Positions 7,808 to 15,697 are shown, numbered from the stretch's first letter. The stretch is 19,476 bases of DNA from Alphaproteobacteria bacterium (GCA_027489415.1 JAIXZU010000068.1:1-19476); one strand, 5' to 3'. Notes: generated by a model from the letters alone, not told the origin. A program made the numbers and translations.

Positions 7808-7835
7808 AAAAAAAGCGCCCGAACACATCGGGCGC
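7808..7835 (-). terminator. Intrinsic terminator closing the adhesion-export operon
   Basis: On the minus strand an 8-bp perfect GC-rich stem, GCGCCCGA (7835-7828 on this strand's reading order) pairing with TCGGGCGC (7822-7815), has a 5-base loop and is followed by seven T residues (7814-7808). It starts 17 bases after the stop of the HD-GYP gene. This separates the lap-like operon from the PDH operon on the same strand. Confidence 0.92.
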
Positions 7836-7851
7836 CCTAATTGCCTCAGCC

Positions 7852-9489
7852 TTACTTCAGCGCTGCCACCACATCAGCATCAAACGCTCCGCCATTCATG
7901 GCTTTCAGCGCTTCTGCCTTGGTCATGGCCTTGCGATGGGCACGGTCACTGGTCATCGCCACAAAGGCATCGCAAGCCCCCAGTACTTTCGCCATCCGGC
8001 TCAGTTGGGCAGCCTTCAGGCCCAGCGGGTGCCCAGTCCCGTCAATCCGCTCATACATCTGGCTGATAACCGGCACAATCGGCAGGTCAAACTCAATATC
8101 ACCCAGAATTTCCACCGCCTGGTTAATATGTTGCTCCAGCTCGGCACGCTCAGCATCACTCAGCTTGGATTTCTTGCTCAGAACCCCACGCGGCACCAGC
8201 ATCCGGCCCACACTGCTCAGCTGCGCGGCGTAGTACAGCGTCGCACGCTCGCCCACACTCAGGTTCAGCTTGTTACCAACCTGAACGGCTGTGCGCGCCA
8301 CACGGTCATGGTGGCCACTCAAGTAGGCATCACGGGCTTCCACCACACGCACAAGGGCTTCCATGGTCTGGCCCAGCAGCTTCACACGGGTGCGGTTACG
8401 TTGTCCCATCAGGTGAAGCGTCAACGCCAGCATCAGCGCACCCAAAATCACAACCAGCAGGCTCACAATCAGGTAAATGCCGGGCTTGTACAGCACCATA
8501 ATCCCCAGCGCATCCCGTGCCACATACTCCTGCAACAGCGCGAACGGCGTCCCCTTAATCGGGCGCACGGTCGCAAATACAGCCTTGCCATCAACAAGGC
8601 TACGCTGAACCACCCGCACCGCATCGCCCCCGGCCCCAAGCCGGTTTTCAATGTCCATGTAGCTCTCATTCAGCGGCGCCAGCACGGTGCGGCCTACCAC
8701 ATCGGATTTCTCACCATTGTACTGAATCAGCGCCGTCCGCTCACCCTCGCGGTCAAGGCGGGTGGCAGCCACCAGCTCAGCCAATTTGTCGCCAACCGGC
8801 ATGGTGTACCAAAGTACGGCCACAACTGGTCCTTGGTCATTGTCACCAAGGGCCATCACCGGCCGCACCACATCCATCACCAACATGCTGTTCTCACCGG
8901 CTTGCACCGCGCGCAGCGGCCGCAGCTGCCCCTTCGCCTGCTTCACCACATCCTGAACCACCGCACGGTCAGCCCCCAGCGCCTCGGGCACAATGCCGGC
9001 ACTCAGCAAAATCTGGCCACTCGGCAGCACCAACTGGGCTCCTTGCAGGCTGTTTCGCTCCACAAATTCATTGAAAAGCGCTTCCATGTAGGGCTTCTGC
9101 GCCATCACGGCATTAATCACACCATCAGGAGCCACGGACGCCGCCCCCGTCTCAGCCCGCCCACTCTCGGACGCAAAAATCTTCACAATCTCAGCGTCTT
9201 CAATGTTTTTACCAAGTGCGGAAGCCCCGTTAGCCCACTCAGCCAACGTGGAAACCCGGCCCTGCGCCTGTAATTCCACACGGGTCGCAGTGTCCTGCAC
9301 CAGTTGGCTCAGGCGCTGGTTCACCAGCAGGCTTGCGGCAAGGGAACCCACAATCAGCGCTGCCGCCACAACCAGCACCACCCACCCAAGGAAAGCCCTC
9401 AGCGGCACGGCGCCCTTGTAGGCCACACTCTGGAACTGCGCGGGGTCAACCGGCGCTATCGCAATCGTTTTCTTATTATTTTTAGCCAT
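7852..9489 (-). CDS. Membrane-anchored degenerate HD-GYP protein with periplasmic sensor; candidate LapD analogue
   Basis: The 545-residue protein has a cytoplasmic N-terminus, TM1 (about 34-56), a large periplasmic region (about 57-335) that looks like a double-Cache/PAS-type sensor, TM2 (about 337-361) and a C-terminal HD-GYP domain (about 380-545). HD-GYP enzymes cleave c-di-GMP. Here H393 (GHHDRVA), H454 and D507 are kept, but the HD pair is replaced by S425-S426 (LSSVGR instead of LHDIGK), the HH pair by M478-Y479 (MYERIDG instead of HHERWDG), and GYP reads GHP (486-488). Loss of the metal ligands suggests no phosphodiesterase activity. It lies 5 bases after the LapG-type protease, with GGAG 8 bases before the ATG, and ends the operon. 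I infer a c-di-GMP receptor that controls LapG, as LapD does elsewhere; a purely structural or sensory role is the alternative. Confidence 0.85.
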   Translation of the reverse strand: MAKNNKKTIAIAPVDPAQFQSVAYKGAVPLRAFLGWVVLVVAAALIVGSLAASLLVNQRLSQLVQDTATRVELQAQGRVSTLAEWANGASALGKNIEDAEIVKIFASESGRAETGAASVAPDGVINAVMAQKPYMEALFNEFVERNSLQGAQLVLPSGQILLSAGIVPEALGADRAVVQDVVKQAKGQLRPLRAVQAGENSMLVMDVVRPVMALGDNDQGPVVAVLWYTMPVGDKLAELVAATRLDREGERTALIQYNGEKSDVVGRTVLAPLNESYMDIENRLGAGGDAVRVVQRSLVDGKAVFATVRPIKGTPFALLQEYVARDALGIMVLYKPGIYLIVSLLVVILGALMLALTLHLMGQRNRTRVKLLGQTMEALVRVVEARDAYLSGHHDRVARTAVQVGNKLNLSVGERATLYYAAQLSSVGRMLVPRGVLSKKSKLSDAERAELEQHINQAVEILGDIEFDLPIVPVISQMYERIDGTGHPLGLKAAQLSRMAKVLGACDAFVAMTSDRAHRKAMTKAEALKAMNGGAFDADVVAALK

Positions 9490-9494
9490 TTACG

Positions 9495-10118
9495 TTACTC
9501 CATTGGCTTAATGAACACCCATCGGCTGGTGCTGTTAACTGCATAGTACGGAGTATATTGCTTAATATACTTATCCTGCAACGGTTGAGACGCCAAATTG
9601 TCCAGAATATAATTCTCACCATCATATTGAACCGCCAACACCGCGTGGGCAATGTTCCGCACGGTATCACGCAGCACCACCAGCCGCAGGTCATCATCAT
9701 CCCAGCCCAGCGCCCGCAGGGTGTAGTATTTGGCTATGGAATAATCCTCACAGTCACCGCTTTTGTCCATGAATTCACCGGGCGTGGCCCAATAATCGCC
9801 CATGCCCCACAAACGGTCGTCCGTGATATACCAGAAACGGTTCATCCAGCGGTGCACGGCCACCATCTGCTCATAACGGTCCTTGCCGCGCAGCTCTTCC
9901 ACCAGCTCGTACCAGTCCTTGTGCTTGCCGGTGCAGCCACCGTTCCGGCATTGCTCAAGCAGGTTTTCGGCTCGCGTGCGCCCCAGCGCATTCACCCATT
10001 TCGGAATACTCTCAATGCTGTTGGCCCGTATTTCCATCATACCGAACAACCCCGCAGCAAACACCTGCGGTGTCGCCGCCAGCATACCCAGAATCAGCAG
10101 GAAACGCGTCACAGCCAA
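9495..10118 (-). CDS. lapG: LapG-type periplasmic cysteine protease (bacterial transglutaminase-like, BTLCP)
   Basis: The 207-residue protein starts with a signal peptide (hydrophobic 5-19, likely cut after the FA-type site near residue 21), so the enzyme is periplasmic. The catalytic triad of the family is clear: C123 in SGDCEDYSIAKYY, H158 in IAHAVLAV and D173 in YILDN. D122 and E124, flanking the cysteine, match the calcium-binding residues described for LapG. LapG cuts a di-alanine site near the N-terminus of a surface adhesin and so releases it; the adhesin encoded at 15816 has a fitting PAAG motif. The start is TTG at 10118, with GGAG 6 bases upstream inside the end of the adaptor gene; a GTG two codons later is an alternative. 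Directly adjacent to the adaptor stop and 5 bases before the HD-GYP gene. Confidence 0.93.
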   Translation of the reverse strand: MAVTRFLLILGMLAATPQVFAAGLFGMMEIRANSIESIPKWVNALGRTRAENLLEQCRNGGCTGKHKDWYELVEELRGKDRYEQMVAVHRWMNRFWYITDDRLWGMGDYWATPGEFMDKSGDCEDYSIAKYYTLRALGWDDDDLRLVVLRDTVRNIAHAVLAVQYDGENYILDNLASQPLQDKYIKQYTPYYAVNSTSRWVFIKPME

Positions 10119-11660
10119 TTATCGCTCCGAAAGCGCCGTTTCGCGCGCCTTGTTAATCGGTTTCAACAGGTACTGAAGGATCGTCTTCCGCCCCGTCACC
10201 ACATCCACGGTCGCCACCATCCCGCTCTTAATTGGCAACTGCTCGCCACGGCGCTCAAGGTAGTTTTTCTTGGTGCGTACCTGCACTTTGAAGTACGTCT
10301 CCGGCTCACCGGGGCGGCGGTTTTTCTCTTCCGTGAAGCTGTCGGCGGAAATACTCTCCACCACACCATCAAGGCCGCCATAAATGCTAAAGTCATAGGC
10401 CGAAAGCTTCACTTTAGCGGGTAGCCCGGGCCGGATGAACGCAATATCGCTCGGCTTCACCTTCACATCCACCAGCAGGGTCTCGTTAATCGGCACCAGC
10501 TCGACAATGTTGGCGTTCGGCTGCACCGCCTGCCCGATGGTATTCACCAGCACCTGCTTCACCTCGGCCCGTATCGGGCTCTTCAGCAACGCTTGGTCAA
10601 CCTTGGATGAATCCGCCTTAATCCCCTCGCCCAACCGGTTGAACTCATCGGTCAGCTTGCCCAGCTCGTTGCGGCTTTCGTTCTGGTATTTCAGCACACC
10701 TTCCTCAAGCTTGCCTTCGGCCTCGCGCACGGCGGCCTCAGCAGCGGTAATGGCGGTGGAAGCGGTATTATACTCCTTCCGCGCATCCACAACCTCGCGC
10801 TCAAGGCGCAGCACGTCCACTTTGGAAATGGCGCCGCTATCAAGGTAAGGCTTGGTCATGTCATATTCCTTCTGGGCCAGCGCCAGCGCCTGTCCAAGGC
10901 TGCCGGTTTTACGGCGGGCATCGTTCAGCTCTTGGCGGCGTTGCTCCAGCTGTTCCTCCAGCACTTTAGTGGTGCTCTCCAGCTCGCTTTTACGGGTTTC
11001 ATAAAGCTTGGTCACCTCGGTAACCAGTTCCGGCGTATCCACCTTCATCTGTTCGGGGAAAACCAGCTCCGTGCCACCCAGCTCGGCCTGAAGCCGCAGG
11101 ATATTCGCCTGCAGGAAGTCGCGCCTCGTCGCTTTTTCACCAAAACCGGCCGCTGCGGTGGAATCATTCAGGCGCACCAGCGGCTGTCCGGCTTCCACAA
11201 TTTGGCCCGCACTCACCATAATTTCTTCCACCACACCACCGGCAGGGCTACCCACGGCCTGGATTTTCCCACTCGGAATCACCTGCCCCTGCCCGTGGCT
11301 AATCTCGTCCAAGGGTGCCAACGCCGCCCACAGCAGGAAGACGCCCATAAACGCCAGCATCGCATAAAACAGCAGCTGCGCCGCAGGGTTAGCCCCGCGC
11401 AGGGTCGCCTGCCGCACATCGTCCATGAAATCGCCGTCATGCCAGAGGTCGCCGTTCATGGCTTCGTGCCACAGGCGGCTGAATTTTCCGCGCCATGCAC
11501 TGCGTTCTTGGCCGCTAATGCCAATCCCTAACTTGTGCGCCACTTTGTTATCAAGCAGGTCAAAGCGGTTGTCCAGCGGGGCCTGCTGCTTGGGCGCGGG
11601 CTTCCCACCCAGTTGGGCGGCTACCTGTTCGGCAATCTGCTGCTGAATATCCTTGGCCAT
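10119..11660 (-). CDS. lapC: Type I secretion periplasmic adaptor, HlyD / LapC family
   Basis: The 513-residue membrane fusion protein should link the ABC exporter in the inner membrane to the TolC-like channel. It has an unusually long cytoplasmic N-terminal tail (about 1-94, Gln/Ala-rich at first), one TM helix (about 95-115), then the biotinyl-lipoyl-like first half (GKIQAVGSPAGGVVEEI, about 131-147), a long coiled-coil hairpin (about 200-345, rich in Glu, Leu, Arg), the second lipoyl-like half and the beta-barrel. The C-terminus (GRKTILQYLLKPI) is typical of the HlyD family. AAGGGAG lies 8 bases before the ATG at 11660. It follows the exporter by 3 bases and touches lapG. Export of the adhesin encoded divergently is inferred from context. 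Confidence 0.92.
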   Translation of the reverse strand: MAKDIQQQIAEQVAAQLGGKPAPKQQAPLDNRFDLLDNKVAHKLGIGISGQERSAWRGKFSRLWHEAMNGDLWHDGDFMDDVRQATLRGANPAAQLLFYAMLAFMGVFLLWAALAPLDEISHGQGQVIPSGKIQAVGSPAGGVVEEIMVSAGQIVEAGQPLVRLNDSTAAAGFGEKATRRDFLQANILRLQAELGGTELVFPEQMKVDTPELVTEVTKLYETRKSELESTTKVLEEQLEQRRQELNDARRKTGSLGQALALAQKEYDMTKPYLDSGAISKVDVLRLEREVVDARKEYNTASTAITAAEAAVREAEGKLEEGVLKYQNESRNELGKLTDEFNRLGEGIKADSSKVDQALLKSPIRAEVKQVLVNTIGQAVQPNANIVELVPINETLLVDVKVKPSDIAFIRPGLPAKVKLSAYDFSIYGGLDGVVESISADSFTEEKNRRPGEPETYFKVQVRTKKNYLERRGEQLPIKSGMVATVDVVTGRKTILQYLLKPINKARETALSER

Positions 11661-11663
11661 GGC

Positions 11664-13847
11664 TTATTCTCCCTTCACATTGCTCGTATTCACGGTCACT
11701 GGGGCGCGTACACCCAGCTGGGCCAGAATCTTATCCTTAGGCCCGTCGGCAATGATGCGGGAGTCATCCACAACAATCACCCTATCAACCAGCTCCAGCA
11801 TGCTGGGGCGGTGGGTAATCAAAATAAAGGTACGGTCTTTCAGCCACTTGGAAAGGCGGTCTTTCACCCAGTTTTCACTTGTCGCATCCATTTCACTTGT
11901 CGGGTCGTCAAAAATCGCAATTCGGCCTTCACGCATCAGCGCACGGGCAAGGCCAATCGCCTGCCTTTGGCCACCACTCAGCAATTCACCACGCTCACCA
12001 ACCGGCAAATCAAGCCCCAGCGGGTGGCGGCGCACAAGGCGGTAAGCCCCGCTTACCTCAATCGCCTGCACAATATCACCGTCGGTGGCACTGGGGTTGG
12101 CCATCAGCAGGTTGTCGCGCAGCGTGCCTCTGAACAGGTGCAGGTTCTGCGGGAAGTAACACACCTGCTGGCGTAGCTCCGCCACATCCAGTTGGGCAAG
12201 GTCAAGCCCGTCAATCCGTACGCGGCCTTCCTGCGGCTCATAAAGGCCCAGCACAAGGCGCGCAATCGTGCTTTTGCCGCTCCCAGCCCGCCCGATAATC
12301 GCCACCCGCTCACCCGGCCGTATCGTAAAGTTGGCTTGGTACAAACTCACCAGCTTGCTGCCGGGGTACGCAAAGCCCACGTTATCAAACACAATCTCAC
12401 CGCCAACCACGGGGTGGTGAACATGCCGCTTGCCGTCCTCACGCTCCACAGGGCTCTGCATGAACTTCGTCAGCGTCTCCAGTGCAATTTTGGTCTGGGT
12501 CCAGCGCACGTAAAGCTGCGCCACTTGGCTCACAGGGGCCATCGCCCGCATCACCAGCATACTACAGGCCACAAGGGCACCAGTCGTCATGGCACCATCA
12601 ATAATCCGGTAAACACCCCAAATAATCACCGCCACATACACGAGCTGGGAGCTCAAATACGCAAAGTTCAAAGCCAAGTTATTCATAAACTTGATCTTCG
12701 TCCCAACCTTGCCAGTCGTCCCAACCAGCATCTCCCAAATGCCCTGCGCATGGCTCTGGCTACCAATGCTCTTGATGTTCTCCAGCGCGTTAATCGTCTC
12801 CACAAGGTGGCCATGCTTCATGTCGCTCTCGCGGGCAATTTCGCGGCTCAGCGCAACCATCTGGGTCTGCAGCAACGTGCAAACCACCAGCACAACCGGA
12901 ATACTCACCAGCGGCAGCAGGAACAACGGCCCGCCCAGCAAGCCAATAAAGAACACAAACAGCAGCATGAAAGGCACATCCACCAGCACCACAATGGTCC
13001 CGCTGGTGAAGAAATCCCGCAAACTGTCATAATCCCGCAGCTGGTTGGCCATGGCCCCCGCACTCATCGGCTGCTGCTGCAACCGCAGGTTAAGCAGCTT
13101 CGCATAAATCTTGCTTGCCAGCAGAATATCCGCCCCTTTCCCTGCCACATCCACAAAGTAGCTGCGCAACTGCCGGAAAACCGCATCAAACAGGTAAGCA
13201 ATAATCGTCCCAATCCCCAGCACCCACAGCGTCGCATACCCCGCATTGGGCACCACGCGGTCATACACGTTCATACTGAACAGCGGCGCCGCTAGCGCCA
13301 CAAGGTTAATCACCAGCGCGGCAATCCCTACTTTATAGTAAAGGGGGCGGAATTCCTTAATCGTCCCCCAGAACCACTGCCGCGCCGTGCTATGCAGCTC
13401 CTGCTCCACCTGCGTCCGAAGCGTGGCCCGCACTAATATAAGGACTCCCGCATAAACCTGCGCAAACGCCTCAGGCCCCACAATCTCCTGTTCATCGCCA
13501 CTGAAGGTGTCAACCAGCACGAAAACATCGGCCCCGTCCTTACCCGGCCGCCGCTCTTTTAAAATCGCCGCCTTGCCCGTCGCCAGCATCGCTACCGCAG
13601 GCAACACCTCGGGCCGAATATCCTGCACCTGCCGCCGCACCACACGGCTGGCAAACCCCGCCCTTCCGGCGGCACGCGCAAACAGCTCCGGCGTCAGCCG
13701 GTTTTTCACTAACGGAAGGCCGTTCACAAGGCTGGTCAAGCTGTGGGTCAGCCTGTGGTAGTCAACCAGCCACATCAGGCAGCCTTGCAGGCTGTCCTGG
13801 CTTTGGTCTTGGTAGGCCGTGTGGCTGGTTGCGCGGGCGGTAGTCAT
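11664..13847 (-). CDS. lapB: Type I secretion ABC exporter with inactive C39-like domain (LapB class)
   Basis: The 727-residue protein is a fused permease-ATPase. Residues about 15-140 form a C39-like domain in which the peptidase DCGxxCL motif is replaced (DSLQGCL, Ser at the catalytic Cys position), as in exporters that bind but do not cut their substrate. TM helices span about 170-440. The ATPase has Walker A GRAGSGKST (about 520-528), signature LSGGQRQ (about 624-630), Walker B IAIFDDPTSEMD and the switch His in LITHRP (about 680). The catalytic Glu after Walker B is Asp (D649 counting from the TTG), a conservative oddity. I chose ATG 13847 over the preceding TTG because GAGG lies about 7 bases upstream. 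First gene of the export operon, divergent from the TolC gene. Confidence 0.94.
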   Translation of the reverse strand: MTTARATSHTAYQDQSQDSLQGCLMWLVDYHRLTHSLTSLVNGLPLVKNRLTPELFARAAGRAGFASRVVRRQVQDIRPEVLPAVAMLATGKAAILKERRPGKDGADVFVLVDTFSGDEQEIVGPEAFAQVYAGVLILVRATLRTQVEQELHSTARQWFWGTIKEFRPLYYKVGIAALVINLVALAAPLFSMNVYDRVVPNAGYATLWVLGIGTIIAYLFDAVFRQLRSYFVDVAGKGADILLASKIYAKLLNLRLQQQPMSAGAMANQLRDYDSLRDFFTSGTIVVLVDVPFMLLFVFFIGLLGGPLFLLPLVSIPVVLVVCTLLQTQMVALSREIARESDMKHGHLVETINALENIKSIGSQSHAQGIWEMLVGTTGKVGTKIKFMNNLALNFAYLSSQLVYVAVIIWGVYRIIDGAMTTGALVACSMLVMRAMAPVSQVAQLYVRWTQTKIALETLTKFMQSPVEREDGKRHVHHPVVGGEIVFDNVGFAYPGSKLVSLYQANFTIRPGERVAIIGRAGSGKSTIARLVLGLYEPQEGRVRIDGLDLAQLDVAELRQQVCYFPQNLHLFRGTLRDNLLMANPSATDGDIVQAIEVSGAYRLVRRHPLGLDLPVGERGELLSGGQRQAIGLARALMREGRIAIFDDPTSEMDATSENWVKDRLSKWLKDRTFILITHRPSMLELVDRVIVVDDSRIIADGPKDKILAQLGVRAPVTVNTSNVKGE

Positions 13848-13868
13848 CAAGTGCCTCTTTCTGCCTTT

Positions 13869-13905
13869 ATTATATGGCCTTCATTTCTATCCGGAAGTTA
13901 TACCA
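13869..13905 (-). promoter_or_regulatory. Candidate promoter elements for the exporter operon
   Basis: Two -10-like elements precede the exporter on the minus strand: an extended -10 TGGTATAAC (13905-13897) and a perfect TATAAT (13874-13869). Neither has a convincing -35 box at 16-18 bases. The second would leave a very short leader before the GAGG site. One or both may be used; this is a by-eye prediction. Confidence 0.4.
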
Positions 13906-14119
13906 CCGCTTATTAGCCAAAACTGTCATTCGCGGTTTTGCTGGCCTTTTTACCCCTACCCCCCGTTTCCAAGCCGCCACACAAGGGCCAAAAACACCCT
14001 CAAACGAAGCGAAACGCCCCCAAAATCTCTTCCAACCCCAAAAAGCACAGCTACAAACAAAAACAGCTACCAAAGGGCATTTTTTAGTAAGGACTGTGTA
14101 ATTTTTTCATCATCACCAC

Positions 14120-14148
14120 TTGTCAACGCTATCGCTCCCCCCTATATG
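14120..14148 (+). promoter_or_regulatory. Candidate sigma-70 promoter of the TolC-like gene
   Basis: TTGTCA (14120-14125) is followed after exactly 17 bases by TATATG (14143-14148). The -35 matches the consensus at five of six bases. Transcription would start near 14155, giving a leader of about 57 bases that contains the hairpin at 14159-14181. Confidence 0.6.
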
Positions 14149-14158
14149 TGTATGCAAC

Positions 14159-14181
14159 GGACAACTCCCAATGGGGTGTCC
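14159..14181 (+). promoter_or_regulatory. Leader hairpin before the TolC-like gene
   Basis: GGACA (14159-14163) and CCC pair with GGG and TGTCC (14177-14181) around an AAT loop, with a small internal mismatch. It lies right after the predicted transcription start and before the AGGGAGA site at 14196-14202. It may stabilise the mRNA or tune translation; there is no T-run, so it is not a terminator. Confidence 0.4.
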
Positions 14182-14211
14182 ACGCTTCGGAAACCAGGGA
14201 GAACACCGATT

Positions 14212-15540
14212 ATGACCAACTCTAAGTTTGCTATCGCCGCGCTCGGCCTCGCATTCGCCACCACCAGCATGGCCAATGCCGCGTCTATGACCGAAGCCAT
14301 GGCCTCCGCCATCAACAGCCACCCGGAAGTCCTGTCTGCCCAAAAGCAGCAAGCCGCCATCGGTAACCGTATCGATATGGCCAAAGCAGGCTACAAGCCG
14401 AAGGTGGACTTCGCCGCCGGCGTAGGCTTCGAAAACAGCAAGAACCAGTCCACCCGTTTCCGTGCAGCTCGTGCCGGCGGTAAGGATGGTCACGTGGAAA
14501 TGGTTCGCCGTGAAGCCCGCATCACCTTCAGCCAAATGGTCTTCGATGGTTACCAAACCAAGTCCCGCGTCGCTCAGGAAAAGAACCGCTTCACCAGCGC
14601 CGCCTACCACGTGATGGACGTCCAGAACCAGCTCGCCCTGCGCGCTGCTGAAGCCTACCTCGGCGTTCTCCACGCCCGTGAACAGGTCGCTCTGGCTCAG
14701 GACAACCTCGCCACCCACCAAACTTACATGACCAAAATCAACGCCCGCGTCTCCGGCGGCCGTAGCTCCGGTTCGGACATCCAGCAAGTTCAAGGCCGTG
14801 TCTCTTTGGCTCAAGCCAACGTAGAAGCCGCAACGGGTGACCTCAAACAAGCCGAAGCCCGCTACCTCGAAGCCGTCGGCGAAATGCCCTCCAACCCCAC
14901 CAAGGAAGCCACTCCGTTCGGTTCCCTTCCGGCCAACACCCGTGCAGCTATCGACCGTGCAATGAGCCAATCTCCGGTTATCGCCAGCGCCATGGCGGAC
15001 ATCAAAGCCGCTAACGCCGAACTGGCCGAAGCCAAGTCCGTCTTCTGCCCGAAAATCACCATTGAAGGCGGCGCGTCCCAGAACCAGGACCTCGACGGTG
15101 TCGAAGGCCCGAACAACGACATCACCGCCATGGTCATGGTTCGCCAGAACCTCTACAACGGTGGCTACGATGTCGCCCAGCGTAAAGAGCGCACCGAGCG
15201 CGTGAAGCAAGCCCAGGACATGCTGGAAGGCGAGCGCCGTCAGGTTGAACAAGCCGTTATCCAGTCCTACGCCCGCATGGACACCGCCAAGAACCGCCTC
15301 GAGCCCCTCACCCAGCACGTTCAAAGCGCCATGAGCACCCGTGACGCCTACAGCAGCCAGTTCGACCTCGGTCAACGCACCCTGCTGGACCTTCTCGACA
15401 GCGAAGTTGAACTCTTCAACGCCAAAGCTGCCCTGATCGACGGTAAATACGAAATGGATGCCGCCGCCTACGCCGTGCTCGCCCACACGGGTGACCTCGC
15501 ACCGAACACCGGCGCCACCCAACAGGTCGCTTCCAAGTAA
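14212..15540 (+). CDS. TolC-family outer-membrane channel of the type I secretion system
   Basis: The 442-residue protein begins with a signal peptide (MTNSKFAIAALGLAFATTSM, cleavage probably after ANA at 23). It then shows the two-fold repeated long-helix architecture of TolC proteins: ALRAAEAYLGVLHAREQVALA in the first half and RTLLDLLDSEVELFNAKAAL in the second, each followed by a strand region. It should form the trimeric outer-membrane duct for the LapB/LapC-like pair (LapE/AggA equivalent). The frame is open upstream to 13819, but the ATG at 14212 with AGGGAGA about 9 bases before it and a clean signal peptide is clearly the start. C279 sits in the second-repeat strand where Tyr is more usual (VFCPKITIEGG). 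CGT and GGT codons are frequent, hinting at good expression. It leads toward the adhesin gene, 275 bases downstream. Confidence 0.94.
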   Translation: MTNSKFAIAALGLAFATTSMANAASMTEAMASAINSHPEVLSAQKQQAAIGNRIDMAKAGYKPKVDFAAGVGFENSKNQSTRFRAARAGGKDGHVEMVRREARITFSQMVFDGYQTKSRVAQEKNRFTSAAYHVMDVQNQLALRAAEAYLGVLHAREQVALAQDNLATHQTYMTKINARVSGGRSSGSDIQQVQGRVSLAQANVEAATGDLKQAEARYLEAVGEMPSNPTKEATPFGSLPANTRAAIDRAMSQSPVIASAMADIKAANAELAEAKSVFCPKITIEGGASQNQDLDGVEGPNNDITAMVMVRQNLYNGGYDVAQRKERTERVKQAQDMLEGERRQVEQAVIQSYARMDTAKNRLEPLTQHVQSAMSTRDAYSSQFDLGQRTLLDLLDSEVELFNAKAALIDGKYEMDAAAYAVLAHTGDLAPNTGATQQVASK

Positions 15541-15553
15541 TTGGAAAACAACA

Positions 15554-15578
15554 TGTCAGGGGCCTCGCGCCCCTGACA
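15554..15578 (+). terminator. Strong hairpin after the TolC-like gene (no T-tract)
   Basis: A perfect 10-bp stem TGTCAGGGGC / GCCCCTGACA with loop CTCGC begins 14 bases after the TolC stop codon. No run of T follows, so it may act as a partial terminator, an mRNA 3'-end stabiliser, or a structure limiting read-through into the adhesin. Confidence 0.6.
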
Positions 15579-15697
15579 GCCCTCCGGGTCTCGCACCCAC
15601 CCCGCCATGTAATGATGTTACCGCTGGCACAAATTCTTTGTAGGCTCGGCCTTGTACTGCCCAGTCCCTCATCCCATATACACGAATAAGCAGCTTC

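Larger units (their letters stand above)
13848..14211. other. Divergent intergenic region between exporter operon and TolC gene
   Basis: This 364-base gap is AT-richer than the genes and contains many C- and A-runs. It holds the candidate promoters for both directions, a direct repeat ACAGCTAC at 14047-14054 and 14063-14070 (16-base period, about 50-70 bases upstream of the plus-strand -35), and a leader hairpin at 14159-14181. No small gene with a good start site was found in it. A regulator binding the direct repeats could coordinate export and adhesin expression, but that is inference. Confidence 0.6.

Noticed and set aside
7637..7828. Longer PdhA with an extra 64 residues at the N-terminus
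   Set aside because: The extension begins inside the terminator, is Cys-rich and lacks similarity to E1 alpha; the GAGGAGGA site marks the start near 7636.
11664..13847. Exporter as a peptidase-containing bacteriocin transporter
   Set aside because: The catalytic Cys of the C39 domain is replaced by Ser and the context is adhesin, LapG and TolC, not a small double-glycine peptide.
14113..15522. 469-codon open frame on the minus strand opposite the TolC gene
   Set aside because: Same antisense effect; the plus strand encodes a clear TolC protein with signal peptide and SD.
15554..15578. Hairpin after TolC as a full intrinsic terminator
   Set aside because: The stem is perfect, but no T-run follows, so full termination is not supported; kept only as a hairpin with possible partial effect.
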